Origin: Mycolicibacterium neoaurum
GTDB lineage: Bacteria; Actinomycetota; Actinomycetes; Mycobacteriales; Mycobacteriaceae
Assembly: GCF_036946495.1 (NCBI RefSeq)
Contig: NZ_JAQIIX010000002.1
Location: 558,001-622,000, forward strand
Direction: 5' to 3'
DNA: 64,000 nt
Within the stretch, counting starts at the first letter, position 1; every line of letters starts with the position of its first letter. Shown here in pieces: positions 25,337 through 32,640 of this stretch. The notes under the pieces are model-generated. The model had not been told where the DNA came from, ran no database searches, and saw only the letters and a list, made by a program, of their open reading frames with translations. The position numbers and the translations under genes were made by a program.

Positions 25337-26490
25337 AACAGCTCCAGGATGGTCGCGTTGGCCTGGCCGCCACCCTCGCACATGGTCTGCAGGCCGTACT
25401 GGATGTTGTTGTCCCGCATGTGATAAAGCAGGGTGGTCAGGATGCGGGCACCGGAACCGCCGAGCGGATGGCCCAGCGCGATGGCGCCGCCGTTGGGGTT
25501 GAGCCTGCTCTCGTCGGCGCCGATATCCTTCAACCACGCCATGGGCACCGGCGCGAACGCCTCGTTGACCTCGAACGCACCGATCTGATCGACACTCAGA
25601 CCCGACTTGGCCAGCGCCTTCTGGGTGGCCGGGATGGGCGCGGTCAGCATGATGACCGGGTCGGCCCCGGCCAGCACCGCGGTGTGCACCTTGGCGATGG
25701 GCTTGAGACCGAGGTCCTTGGCCTTGTCCGCCGACATGATCAGCAGCGCGGCCGAGCCGTCGGAGATCTGGCTGGAGTTACCGGCGTGGATCACGCCGTC
25801 CTCGCGGAAGGCCGGCTTGATCTTGGCCATCGACTCGACGGTGCCGCCGCGGCGGATGCCGCCATCTTCGAGGACGACGGTGTCATTGCCATCGGCGTCC
25901 TTGGTCTTGATACCGACGATCTGGTCCTTGAAGGCACCGGAATCCTGTGCAGCGGCGGCCTTCTCATGCGAGCTCAGCGAGAACTCGTCGAGCTGGGTGC
26001 GCGAGAAACCCCACTGTTCGGCGATCATCTCGGCACCGACACCCTGGTTGGGGGTCTGGTCGTAGCGTGCGCGGAACGCGTCGGGGTAGGGGTGCCCGCC
26101 GTTGGCCAGCGAGGAACCCATCGGGGTGCGCGACATCGACTCCACGCCGCCCGCGACCACGACGTCGTAATGTCCGGCGATGACGCCGGCGACGGCGAAG
26201 TGCAGCGACTGCTGGCTGGAACCGCACTGGCGGTCCACGGTCACACCGGGAACGGTCTCGGGCCAACCTGCGGAGAGCACCGCGGTGCGCGCGATGTCGA
26301 GGGCCTGTTCACCGGCCTGCATGACGCAGCCCCAGATGACATCGTCGACCAGGGCGGGGTCCACGCCGGCGCGCTCGACCAGACCGTTGAGCACCTGCGC
26401 CGACAGGTCGGCGGCGTGCACACCGGACAGGGCGCCGTTGCGCTTCCCGACTGGTGACCGAACCGCTTCGACAATGACCGCTTCAGCCAT
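25333..26490 (-). CDS. Acetyl-CoA acetyltransferase (thiolase)
   Basis: 385 residues. The acyl-accepting cysteine is Cys89 in GVTVDRQCGSSQQ; NEAFAPVPMAW, GHPLGGSGARILTTLL and the second cysteine in MCEGGGQANATI complete the active site. It performs the last step of beta-oxidation or the reverse condensation. It is the first gene of the operon, divergent from a FadR-type regulator with a 177-bp promoter region. Confidence 0.93.
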   Translation of the reverse strand: MAEAVIVEAVRSPVGKRNGALSGVHAADLSAQVLNGLVERAGVDPALVDDVIWGCVMQAGEQALDIARTAVLSAGWPETVPGVTVDRQCGSSQQSLHFAVAGVIAGHYDVVVAGGVESMSRTPMGSSLANGGHPYPDAFRARYDQTPNQGVGAEMIAEQWGFSRTQLDEFSLSSHEKAAAAQDSGAFKDQIVGIKTKDADGNDTVVLEDGGIRRGGTVESMAKIKPAFREDGVIHAGNSSQISDGSAALLIMSADKAKDLGLKPIAKVHTAVLAGADPVIMLTAPIPATQKALAKSGLSVDQIGAFEVNEAFAPVPMAWLKDIGADESRLNPNGGAIALGHPLGGSGARILTTLLYHMRDNNIQYGLQTMCEGGGQANATILELL

Positions 26491-26556
26491 GAGCTTCTCC
26501 TTCGAAGGTTGTAGGCGCTATATATAGGTGAAGGTAGAGCAGAAGGTTTACTAGGT

Positions 26557-26570
26557 CAACCTACTGGTTG
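26557..26570. promoter_or_regulatory. CAACC-TACT-GGTTG operator candidate
   Basis: Perfect 5-bp arms with a 4-bp spacer, 67 bp before the thiolase start and 98 bp before the gntR start. A TATATA box toward the thiolase gene lies about 30 bp away. The size and divergent location fit a FadR-type site. A related half (GGTTTACT) recurs at 26545 and near 26618. Confidence 0.45.
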
Positions 26571-26667
26571 GTAGACGACCGGTGAACTCGGATACCGGCC
26601 GCGCATGCGCCGACATGGTTTACTGAGTTGAACACCTACGACGCACGTTAGCCCAGAGGAGCCCACC

Positions 26668-27465
26668 GTGGCAGGCAGCACCCCGCTTTCACCGATGATC
26701 GGCCGCGATGCCGTTCCCTCGGTGGCCGGTGCGCCCATCCGGAGTCCGAAGACCGCCGAACTGGTCGCGGGCACCCTGCGGCGCATGGTGGTCGACGGCC
26801 AGCTCAAGGAGGGCGACTTCCTGCCCAACGAGGCCGAACTGATGGCGCATTTCGGGGTCAGCCGCCCCACGTTGCGCGAGGCCGTGCGGGTGCTGGAGTC
26901 CGAGCGGCTCGTCGAGGTGCGCCGCGGTTCGCGCACCGGCGCCCGGGTGCGGGTGCCCGGCCCCGAGATCGTCGCTCGCCCGGTGGGTCTGCTCCTGGAG
27001 CTGTCCGGGGCCACCATCGCCGATGTGATGACCGCGCGCGCCGGCATCGAGCCGATGGCGGTGCGACTGCTCACCGAATCGGGGAACACGGCGGCCTTCG
27101 ACGAACTCGACACGATGATCGCCGAGTATGTCCCGTCCGGACGCGAGACGGGCCGCATGGCGGAGACGACGGGCGATTTCCACCAGCGCATGGTGGAGTT
27201 GTCGGGCAACGCGACGCTGACGATCATGGCCGGGATGCTGCACGAGATCACGGTGCGGCACACCGCCTTCGCCATGAAGGAGAATCGCCCGCTGTCCAAG
27301 TCGGACTTCGAGATGCTGATGCGGTCCTACAAGCGGCTGATGACGTTGATGCGTTCGGGTGACGGCGGGGCCGCCGAGGCGCACTGGCGCAAACATCTCG
27401 ACACCGCCCGCGAACTACTGCTCAAGGGCATGGAGACCGTCAAGGTCCGCGATGTCATGGGATAG
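26668..27465 (+). CDS. FadR-subfamily GntR regulator
   Basis: 265 residues, GTG start with AGAGGAG ribosome site. The winged helix lies at residues about 25-95 (TLRRMVVDGQLKEGDFLPNEAELMAHFGVSRPTLREAVRVLESERLVEVRRGSRTGA split as the usual GntR blocks). The C-terminal FCD domain has the metal-type D/H residues (ETTGDFHQRMVELSG, EITVRH, AHWRKHLD). Divergent from the thiolase operon, so it probably represses it in response to an acyl-CoA or metabolite. Confidence 0.88.
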   Translation: MAGSTPLSPMIGRDAVPSVAGAPIRSPKTAELVAGTLRRMVVDGQLKEGDFLPNEAELMAHFGVSRPTLREAVRVLESERLVEVRRGSRTGARVRVPGPEIVARPVGLLLELSGATIADVMTARAGIEPMAVRLLTESGNTAAFDELDTMIAEYVPSGRETGRMAETTGDFHQRMVELSGNATLTIMAGMLHEITVRHTAFAMKENRPLSKSDFEMLMRSYKRLMTLMRSGDGGAAEAHWRKHLDTARELLLKGMETVKVRDVMG

Positions 27466-27476
27466 CTCTTCCCGTT

Positions 27477-27531
27477 GACTCTGCGGCGAGAGCCTCAGCC
27501 ACTCGCACTCTCGCGCCCCTGACGCAGAGTC
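27477..27531. terminator. Bidirectional double stem between gntR and the DUF3556 gene
   Basis: Outer perfect arms GACTCTGCG/CGCAGAGTC (9 bp) enclose inner perfect arms GCGAGAG/CTCTCGC (7 bp). The convergent genes end at 27465 and 27495, so the structure includes the last codons of the DUF3556 gene. Confidence 0.6.
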
Positions 27532-29258
27532 GGTGGGCTGACGACGTCGTAGACCGGCACCGTGTCATCCCACGGCTGACGGGTCACCATATCGGCGACC
27601 TTGACGTAGCCGCGTTCGAACTCTCCGGTCGCGGCGTCCACCAGCCGGTACTGCTGGGTCTGGCGATGAATCGGCTGCGCGTCGAGCATGACGATGCGCA
27701 CCTCGCCGGGCTCGAAATGACAGCGCGCCTGCAGGGCGGCGACCAACTGCTCGTTGCTCATGTGGCCGTCGCCGAAGTTCCACCCGATGGCGGTGGACAC
27801 GATCCGCTCGCCGTCGGTCAGCGTGTAGTCGTCCTCGTTGTGCCCGGCCATCGCCCGGTGGGCCAGGGTGAACAGGGCACGTCCGTGGGTGTTGAAGGAG
27901 CGGAACGCGTATCCCATGTACATCGGGATCTGCGCGGCCTCCTTGCTGCCGTAGAACTTCTCCAGCTGGGCTGCAGGCATGCTCGCGATCGCGACGATGC
28001 CCGCGGCGATCTTCGCATCGGCCGACGGTTTGATGCACCACAGCGAGGTGTCCCAGTTCCCGGCGTAGTAACGCATGCCGGGCAGGAAGGACACCTTGCG
28101 CGGGAACAGATTTCCCAGCACGACGGTGCCCGCGACGACGGCGAACAGCAGCAGCGGCCACGGGCTGTTCAGGTCGCCGAGCCCGATCGGCGCCTGCCCG
28201 ACGAACAGCGTCAGCACGCTGAACATCATGAAGACGTTCCACTCCAACGGCACACCCATCGGGATGGAACTCAGGATGCCGAAATGGAAGATGAGCATGA
28301 TCGCCGCGGCGACCGCCCCGGCCACGCCACCGTGGCTGAAGAACAGCACCAGCGGCACCAGTCCCTCGACGGCGGTGGAGAAGTGTCCGATGAACCGGGA
28401 GCGCCAGCCGGGCCGCAGGTCGTCGGGGAAGTGCTCGAAGAACTTCCGCTTGATCGCCGGCGAGCGGAAGATCGGGTTGTTGCTCATCATCGTGGAGATG
28501 ACGAACGGGAAGTGTTTGTTGAGCTTCGAGGTGGCGGCCCCCAGCCAGATGACCAGGCACACCAGCTTCGCGGCGATGATGATGTCGGCGCCGCTGAACA
28601 GGAAGCAGAACGCCAGCGATCCGTACACCTCGCCGCGGGCGGCCAGGAAGATCACCTTGTCGCGCAGCCCGGCCAGCGCCAGCAGGCCGAGGATCGTCGC
28701 TGTCTGCCAGACCGGCAGCACCCCGACCTCGGTGCCCAGTTCCGGAATGGGGCCGGTCCCTTGTGAGAACAGCGCGATGACGAGCACCACCAGCAGCGCC
28801 GCGTAGAGCACCACGTCGAGCACGGCGCGGCCGTCACCGCGGGTCAGCGGGATGCGGTTGGGCCACGGTGGCAGGCGAATGGTGCCGGGCCGCAACCAAT
28901 ACAGGATCGATCCCATCGGCGGGAAGAAGCGGTTGTTCAGTGGCCCGAACCCGCAGCCGAAGCCGACGACCTCGAAGAGCATCGTGTAGAAGACGACCTT
29001 CTGGTACAGGATCGGCTCGGCGTACCAGGACCTGACATCGGTGAAGCCGCCGAGGCCATCGGTCGTGGACAGCACCAGGACCCAGGCCACCAGGATGTAG
29101 GCGAGGATCTTCACGACGTAGAAGAGGTGCAGGGCCACCGGTGTGCCGAAGCCGACCTCGGCCCAGTGCCGCGCCATCGGGATGATCCGTTCGGCGCGGG
29201 TGCCCTTGCTCCACTCCTCGAAGTCGATCACCGGAGTGTTCTGCTTCAGGAATCCCAT
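27495..29258 (-). CDS. DUF3556 multispanning membrane protein
   Basis: 587 residues with about ten hydrophobic helices over residues 40-390 and a C-terminal soluble part of about 190 residues (MYMGYAFRSFNTHGRALFTLAHRAM, ALQARCHFEPGEVRIVMLDAQ). The sequence fits the mycobacterial DUF3556 transmembrane family, function unknown. A TAATCT box 7 bases before the ATG gives a leaderless promoter, and a perfect KstR-type operator overlaps it, placing the gene in the sterol-catabolism regulon by inference. The protein could handle a sterol-derived substrate or electron transfer. Confidence 0.85.
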   Translation of the reverse strand: MGFLKQNTPVIDFEEWSKGTRAERIIPMARHWAEVGFGTPVALHLFYVVKILAYILVAWVLVLSTTDGLGGFTDVRSWYAEPILYQKVVFYTMLFEVVGFGCGFGPLNNRFFPPMGSILYWLRPGTIRLPPWPNRIPLTRGDGRAVLDVVLYAALLVVLVIALFSQGTGPIPELGTEVGVLPVWQTATILGLLALAGLRDKVIFLAARGEVYGSLAFCFLFSGADIIIAAKLVCLVIWLGAATSKLNKHFPFVISTMMSNNPIFRSPAIKRKFFEHFPDDLRPGWRSRFIGHFSTAVEGLVPLVLFFSHGGVAGAVAAAIMLIFHFGILSSIPMGVPLEWNVFMMFSVLTLFVGQAPIGLGDLNSPWPLLLFAVVAGTVVLGNLFPRKVSFLPGMRYYAGNWDTSLWCIKPSADAKIAAGIVAIASMPAAQLEKFYGSKEAAQIPMYMGYAFRSFNTHGRALFTLAHRAMAGHNEDDYTLTDGERIVSTAIGWNFGDGHMSNEQLVAALQARCHFEPGEVRIVMLDAQPIHRQTQQYRLVDAATGEFERGYVKVADMVTRQPWDDTVPVYDVVSPPTLRQGRESASG

Positions 29259-29269
29259 GCCGGTCAGAT

Positions 29270-29283
29270 TAGAACGTGTTCTA
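29270..29283. promoter_or_regulatory. KstR-type operator upstream of the DUF3556 gene
   Basis: The 14-bp palindrome TAGAACGTGTTCTA matches the published KstR consensus TnnAACnnGTTnnA at every fixed position. It overlaps the proposed -10 box of the DUF3556 gene, a repressor position. KstR is the TetR repressor of cholesterol catabolism. Confidence 0.7.
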
Positions 29284-29309
29284 GTGTGACCGCCAGCACT
29301 TCCGCGATC

Positions 29310-29999
29310 TCACCCGGCGCGCATCATCGGCGGGTGCAACAGCTGCAGGTCTCCCCGCCGGTACAGCTGAGCCGGCCTGCCGCCATCGCGTCCGGTGGTA
29401 CGGCCCGTGGGCACCAGAAATCCCTCGGCCCCGGTCACCTTGCGATGAAAGTTCCGACTGTCCAGCGTTGTCCCCCAGACGATCTCATAGACACGACGCA
29501 GTTCGGCGACGGTGAATTCGGCAGCACAGAACGTGGCGGCCAGCGGCGTGTATTCCAGTTTGGCCCTTGCCCGTTCGACCCCGTCGGCCAGGATCCGATC
29601 GTGGTCGAACGCCAGGCCGTCCAGTCCGGCCACCGGTAGCCACTGGGCGCCGTCGGCATCACCGCCGGCGGTGGGCAGCGGCAGATCGGGCGCCAACCCG
29701 AGGTAGGCGACGGAAACCACCCGCATCCGCGGGTCACGTTGCGGCGCACCGTAACTACCGAGCTGCTCCAGGTGCAGCCGGTCGGTCGTCAGGCCGGTCT
29801 CCTCGGCCAGCTCGCGTGCGGCGGCCGCATCGAGATCCTCGTCGGGGCGCACGAAACCGCCGGGCAACGCCCAGCGATCACGGTACGGCTCCACTCCCCG
29901 GCGCACCATCAGCGCACACAGTTCGTCGGAACGGATGGTCAGCGTCACCAGATCGACGGCGACGGCGACCGGCGGATGGTCACCGGAGTCGTAGGACAC
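29310..29999 (-). CDS. nrtR: NrtR-type regulator: Nudix domain plus winged helix
   Basis: 229 residues. The Nudix box is intact: GGFVRPDEDLDAAAARELAEETGL fits Gx5Ex7RExxEExG (residues about 45-68). The C-terminal 80 residues (FTVAELRRVYEIVWGTTLDSRNFHRKV, then GGRPAQLYRRGD) are the winged helix of NrtR, the ADP-ribose-sensing regulator of NAD metabolism. The GTG start follows TACGCT by 6 bases, and a 21-bp operator covers that box. Divergent from an SPFH/NAD-kinase-like operon with a second operator copy, so it most likely regulates itself and that operon. Whether it also hydrolyses a Nudix substrate is open. Confidence 0.85.
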   Translation of the reverse strand: MSYDSGDHPPVAVAVDLVTLTIRSDELCALMVRRGVEPYRDRWALPGGFVRPDEDLDAAAARELAEETGLTTDRLHLEQLGSYGAPQRDPRMRVVSVAYLGLAPDLPLPTAGGDADGAQWLPVAGLDGLAFDHDRILADGVERARAKLEYTPLAATFCAAEFTVAELRRVYEIVWGTTLDSRNFHRKVTGAEGFLVPTGRTTGRDGGRPAQLYRRGDLQLLHPPMMRAG

Positions 30000-30009
30000 T
30001 CCTGCAGCG

Positions 30010-30030
30010 TAATCGTCATCTTGACGAAAA
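30010..30030. promoter_or_regulatory. NrtR operator candidate, copy 1
   Basis: The core is TCGTCA and TGACGA with a 3-bp spacer (30013-30027). Read on the minus strand the 21-bp unit agrees with copy 2 at 17 positions. It overlaps the -10 box of the nrtR gene. Confidence 0.65.
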
Positions 30031-30043
30031 GCGACGTCCGGGC

Positions 30044-30064
30044 TTATCGTCGAAATGACGATAA
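30044..30064. promoter_or_regulatory. NrtR operator candidate, copy 2
   Basis: TTATCGTC and its exact complement GACGATAA flank GAAAT, a perfect 8-bp inverted repeat. The GATAAT at its right edge may be the -10 of the SPFH gene. Centre-to-centre distance to copy 1 is 34 bp, about three helical turns. Confidence 0.7.
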
Positions 30065-30083
30065 TCAACGAGGAGGTGGCCCG

Positions 30084-31082
30084 ATGGCCGTGATCACCCG
30101 ATACCCACTGATCCGTCACCTGCGGGTGGCACCGACCGCACACATCCGCGCACTGCGGTCCGGGAAGGTCAACCACGACGGGGCCGGATTGGCGTTCTGG
30201 TTCCGCCCGCTCACCGCGGCCCTGTCGGAGATTCCATTGGACGACCGCGAACTGCCGTTGTTCTTCCATGCCCGCACCGCCGATTTCCAGGACGTCACCG
30301 TGCAGGCGACGGTCACGTACCGCATCGTCGATCCCGCATTGGCCGCCGCCCGTATCGATTTCGCCATCGACGTCGACACCGGAGCGTGGCGAGCGGCACC
30401 GCTGGAGCAGGTGGCCGGCCTGTTGACCGAATCGGCACAGCAGCACGCGTTGGATCTGCTGGCACGCACCGCGCTGACCGATGCACTGGTAGACGGGATC
30501 ACCGCGGTCCGGGAGCGGATGAGCGGCGGGCTCACCGCCGATCCGCGCCTGGCCGAAACCGGCATCGCCGTGATCGGCGTTCGGGTGGTGGCCATCCGGC
30601 CCGAACCCGAGGTCGAGCGTGCCCTGCAGACGCCGACGCGCGAAAAGGTGCAGCAGGATGCCGACAAGGCGACCTTCGAGCGGCGCGCGCTGGCCGTGGA
30701 ACGCGAGCGCGCCATCGGTGAGAACGAGTTGCAGACCAAGATCGAACTCGCCCGTCGCGAAGAGGAGTTGGTGGCTCAGAACGGTGCCAATGACCGGCTG
30801 AAGACCCAGGAGTCCTGGGCCGCCGACGCCATCGCCACCGAGGCCAAGGCGCGACGCGAGGTAGCGCTGGCCGAAGCGCAGGCACAGGCCGCGCGGTTGG
30901 TCGGCGCGGCGGAAGCCGATGCCGAGGCCGCGCGGCTGGCGGCCTACCGCGACCTGGACGAGGCGACGCTGATCGGATTGGCCGTCAAGGAGTTGGCGGC
31001 GAATCTGCCCAAGGTGGAGCACCTGGTGTTGACACCGGATCTGCTGGCGCCGGTGCTGGCGAGACTGGGGGCGACGTCATGA
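30084..31082 (+). CDS. SPFH (band 7) domain protein, soluble type
   Basis: 332 residues after a strong AGGAGG ribosome site. Residues 20-190 fit a band-7/stomatin domain (FQDVTVQATVTYRIVDP). Residues about 190-290 are a charged coiled coil rich in Ala, Glu and Arg (KVQQDADKATFERRALAVER, then EAKARREVALAEAQAQAARL), as in flotillins and prohibitins. No N-terminal membrane helix is visible, so membrane contact would be peripheral or through the assembled ring. It is divergent from nrtR and coupled to the NAD-kinase-like gene. A scaffold role for NAD(P)-related activity is inference. Confidence 0.85.
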   Translation: MAVITRYPLIRHLRVAPTAHIRALRSGKVNHDGAGLAFWFRPLTAALSEIPLDDRELPLFFHARTADFQDVTVQATVTYRIVDPALAAARIDFAIDVDTGAWRAAPLEQVAGLLTESAQQHALDLLARTALTDALVDGITAVRERMSGGLTADPRLAETGIAVIGVRVVAIRPEPEVERALQTPTREKVQQDADKATFERRALAVERERAIGENELQTKIELARREEELVAQNGANDRLKTQESWAADAIATEAKARREVALAEAQAQAARLVGAAEADAEAARLAAYRDLDEATLIGLAVKELAANLPKVEHLVLTPDLLAPVLARLGATS

Positions 31083-31159
31083 GCACCGCGAGACGAAGGC
31101 GAGCGAGGATCGCAGCGAGGCACGAGCGAGGACCGGAACGAGCAGGAGTCGAGCCATGA
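31079..31159 (+). repeat. MIRU-like 77-bp element between the SPFH and NAD-kinase-like genes
   Basis: The stretch begins and ends with ATGA: the first copy carries the SPFH stop codon, the second (31156-31159) carries the start of the next gene. Removing 77 bp would leave a single ATGA overlap. The insert is in frame and encodes a 26-residue basic peptide (MSTARRRRARIAARHERGPE and six more), with an AGGAG ribosome site before the next ATG. Target choice, duplication, size and peptide all match what is known of mycobacterial interspersed repetitive units (MIRU), which insert at DTGA coupling sites. The sequence itself is built from repeats of GCGAGCGAGGAC-like words. Confidence 0.65.
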
Positions 31160-32046
31160 CATTGCCCCCGCGGGCCGTCATCGTCCACCGCCGCACCGAA
31201 CTCGACGACGCGCTGGCCCGGCACGGCACGCACGGGCAGGCGGCCTACTTCCTCAGCAGCCGCGGCCAGGACATCGCCGAGCTGGAGCAGCGGCACCGGC
31301 TGGTTCAGCAGGCCTTGACCACGGTCGACGCCGCGGTGCCCACGGATTGGCGTCGGGGCCGGGTCGAGCGTGCGGACCTGTCCCGGTTCCTGTTCGAGCC
31401 CGAGGACGTGGTGATCGTCGTCGGGCAGGACGGGCTGGTGGCCAACATCGCGAAATACCTGCTCGGACAACCCGTCATCGGGATAAACCCCGATCCCGAC
31501 CGCAACGCGGGCGTGCTGGTGCACCACCCGCCCGCTGCCGTGGCCGGGTTGTTGCGGGCGGCGGTGCACGCCGACGCCGACGCCGAGTTCCGGGCCATGG
31601 TTGCCGCACGAACCGACGACGGTCAGCAGTTGACCGCACTCAATGAGATCTTCGTCGGGCATGCGAGCCACCAGACCGCCCGATACAGCCTGGGGTTGCC
31701 CGACGGTCGGGTCGAGCAGCAGGCATCCTCGGGGGTGATCGTCTCCACCGGAACGGGCGCAACCGGGTGGTGCCGCTCGATCTGGCAGCAGCAGGCGCGC
31801 AGTGTTCGGCTGCCCGATCCCGAAGAAGCGCGGCTGGCGTGGTTCGTCCGCGAGGCATGGCCATCACCCGCGACGGGGACGGCACTGGTCGAGGGTGAGT
31901 TGACGGGTGCGGCAATGAGCCTGCGTGTCGAGTCCGATCGGCTGGTCGCATTCGGCGACGGGGTGGAGTCCGACGCGCTGACCCTGTCCTGGGGTCAGCG
32001 GATCACCATCGGGCTGGCGCAGCAGCGGTTGCGGCTGCTGCGCTGA
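31156..32046 (+). CDS. NAD-kinase-like protein
   Basis: 296 residues. The NAD kinase signature regions are recognisable: VVGQDGLVANIAKYLLGQPVIGINP corresponds to the GGDGT loop with GQDG in place of GGDG, LNEIFVGH gives the NE motif, and SSGVIVSTGTGATGW corresponds to the GDGxxxSTPTGST strand. The N-terminal 80 residues replace the usual first strand region and contain many Arg/His. It may phosphorylate NAD or a related nucleotide, or bind it as a sensor. Cotranscribed with the SPFH gene under an NrtR-type regulator. Confidence 0.75.
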   Translation: MTLPPRAVIVHRRTELDDALARHGTHGQAAYFLSSRGQDIAELEQRHRLVQQALTTVDAAVPTDWRRGRVERADLSRFLFEPEDVVIVVGQDGLVANIAKYLLGQPVIGINPDPDRNAGVLVHHPPAAVAGLLRAAVHADADAEFRAMVAARTDDGQQLTALNEIFVGHASHQTARYSLGLPDGRVEQQASSGVIVSTGTGATGWCRSIWQQQARSVRLPDPEEARLAWFVREAWPSPATGTALVEGELTGAAMSLRVESDRLVAFGDGVESDALTLSWGQRITIGLAQQRLRLLR

Positions 32047-32054
32047 CCCCCCTC

Positions 32055-32107
32055 GTGATTTCGGTGAGGATACGTGCGGTCACCGCCCGCATCCTCACCG
32101 AAATCAC
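32055..32107. terminator. Long bidirectional stem-loop
   Basis: GTGATTTCGGTGAGGAT and its exact complement (17 bp each) flank a 19-base GC-rich loop able to form an inner stem (GCGG/CCGC). It separates the NAD-kinase-like gene from the convergent doxX gene, whose stop codon lies in the right arm. Confidence 0.75.
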
Positions 32108-32613
32108 CGAGAGGTGGGGCTCGGCGGGCGGAAGAAGATGACCAGTTGGCCGATGCCGCCGGCCAACCCGAGCCCGGCCGCGATGGCCAGGCCACCCCAG
32201 CCCGACAACCAGCCGACTCCCGGGAACAACAGATGGTCGAGGCTGTAGCGTCCGGGTCCGATGCCGGCGATGGCCACTGCGGCGACCGCGAGCACCAGGT
32301 TGTACTCCCAACCTTCTTTGACGATGAAGAAGCCGTTGTGCCGGTGCACGGTCCAGGCCGCGACGAGCATCAGCGCGACAAACCCGGCCGCCGGGATCGG
32401 GGTCAACAGGCCCAGCGCAAGACCGATGCCCGCGGCGAGTTCGGTTGTTGCGGCCACCCGGGCGTGGAACAGGCCCGGTTTCATGCCGATGCTGTCGAAC
32501 CAGCCGGCGGTACCCGGGATCCGGCCGCCGCCGAAGAACTTGTTATAGCCGTGGGCGGCCATGGTCAGGCCGAGGACGACCCGCAGGACGAGGAGCGCTG
32601 TATCGGAAGCCAC
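32104..32613 (-). CDS. DoxX-family membrane protein
   Basis: 169 residues with four hydrophobic helices. DoxX features are LRVVLGLTMAAHGYNKFFGGGRIPGTAGWFDSIGMKPGLFHARVAATTELAAGIGLALGL read as two adjoining blocks, then ALMLVAAWTVHRHNGFF. Relatives include DoxX/DoxD subunits and the membrane partner of SodA. The GTG start follows TACATT by 7 bases. A CGTGACA/TGTCACG dyad (32613-32640) frames that promoter. Confidence 0.82.
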   Translation of the reverse strand: MASDTALLVLRVVLGLTMAAHGYNKFFGGGRIPGTAGWFDSIGMKPGLFHARVAATTELAAGIGLALGLLTPIPAAGFVALMLVAAWTVHRHNGFFIVKEGWEYNLVLAVAAVAIAGIGPGRYSLDHLLFPGVGWLSGWGGLAIAAGLGLAGGIGQLVIFFRPPSPTSR

Positions 32614-32640
32614 GTGACAAAATGTAGGCCATCTGTCACG
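32613..32640. promoter_or_regulatory. CGTGACA-N14-TGTCACG dyad at the doxX promoter
   Basis: Perfect 7-bp arms separated by 14 bp (a centre spacing of two turns) flank the TACATT -10 box of doxX. The right arm overlaps the stop codon of the upstream SDR gene. Likely a regulator site. Confidence 0.4.

Noticed and set aside
29300..31022. Minus-strand open frame of about 570 codons spanning nrtR and most of the SPFH gene
   Set aside because: Only the last 229 codons resemble a protein family; the rest is the shadow of the SPFH gene, which has a strong ribosome site and domain match.
31083..31155. Simple low-complexity or sequencing artefact between the SPFH and NAD-kinase-like genes
   Set aside because: The exact ATGA duplication, preserved reading frame and ribosome site are better explained by a MIRU-type insertion.
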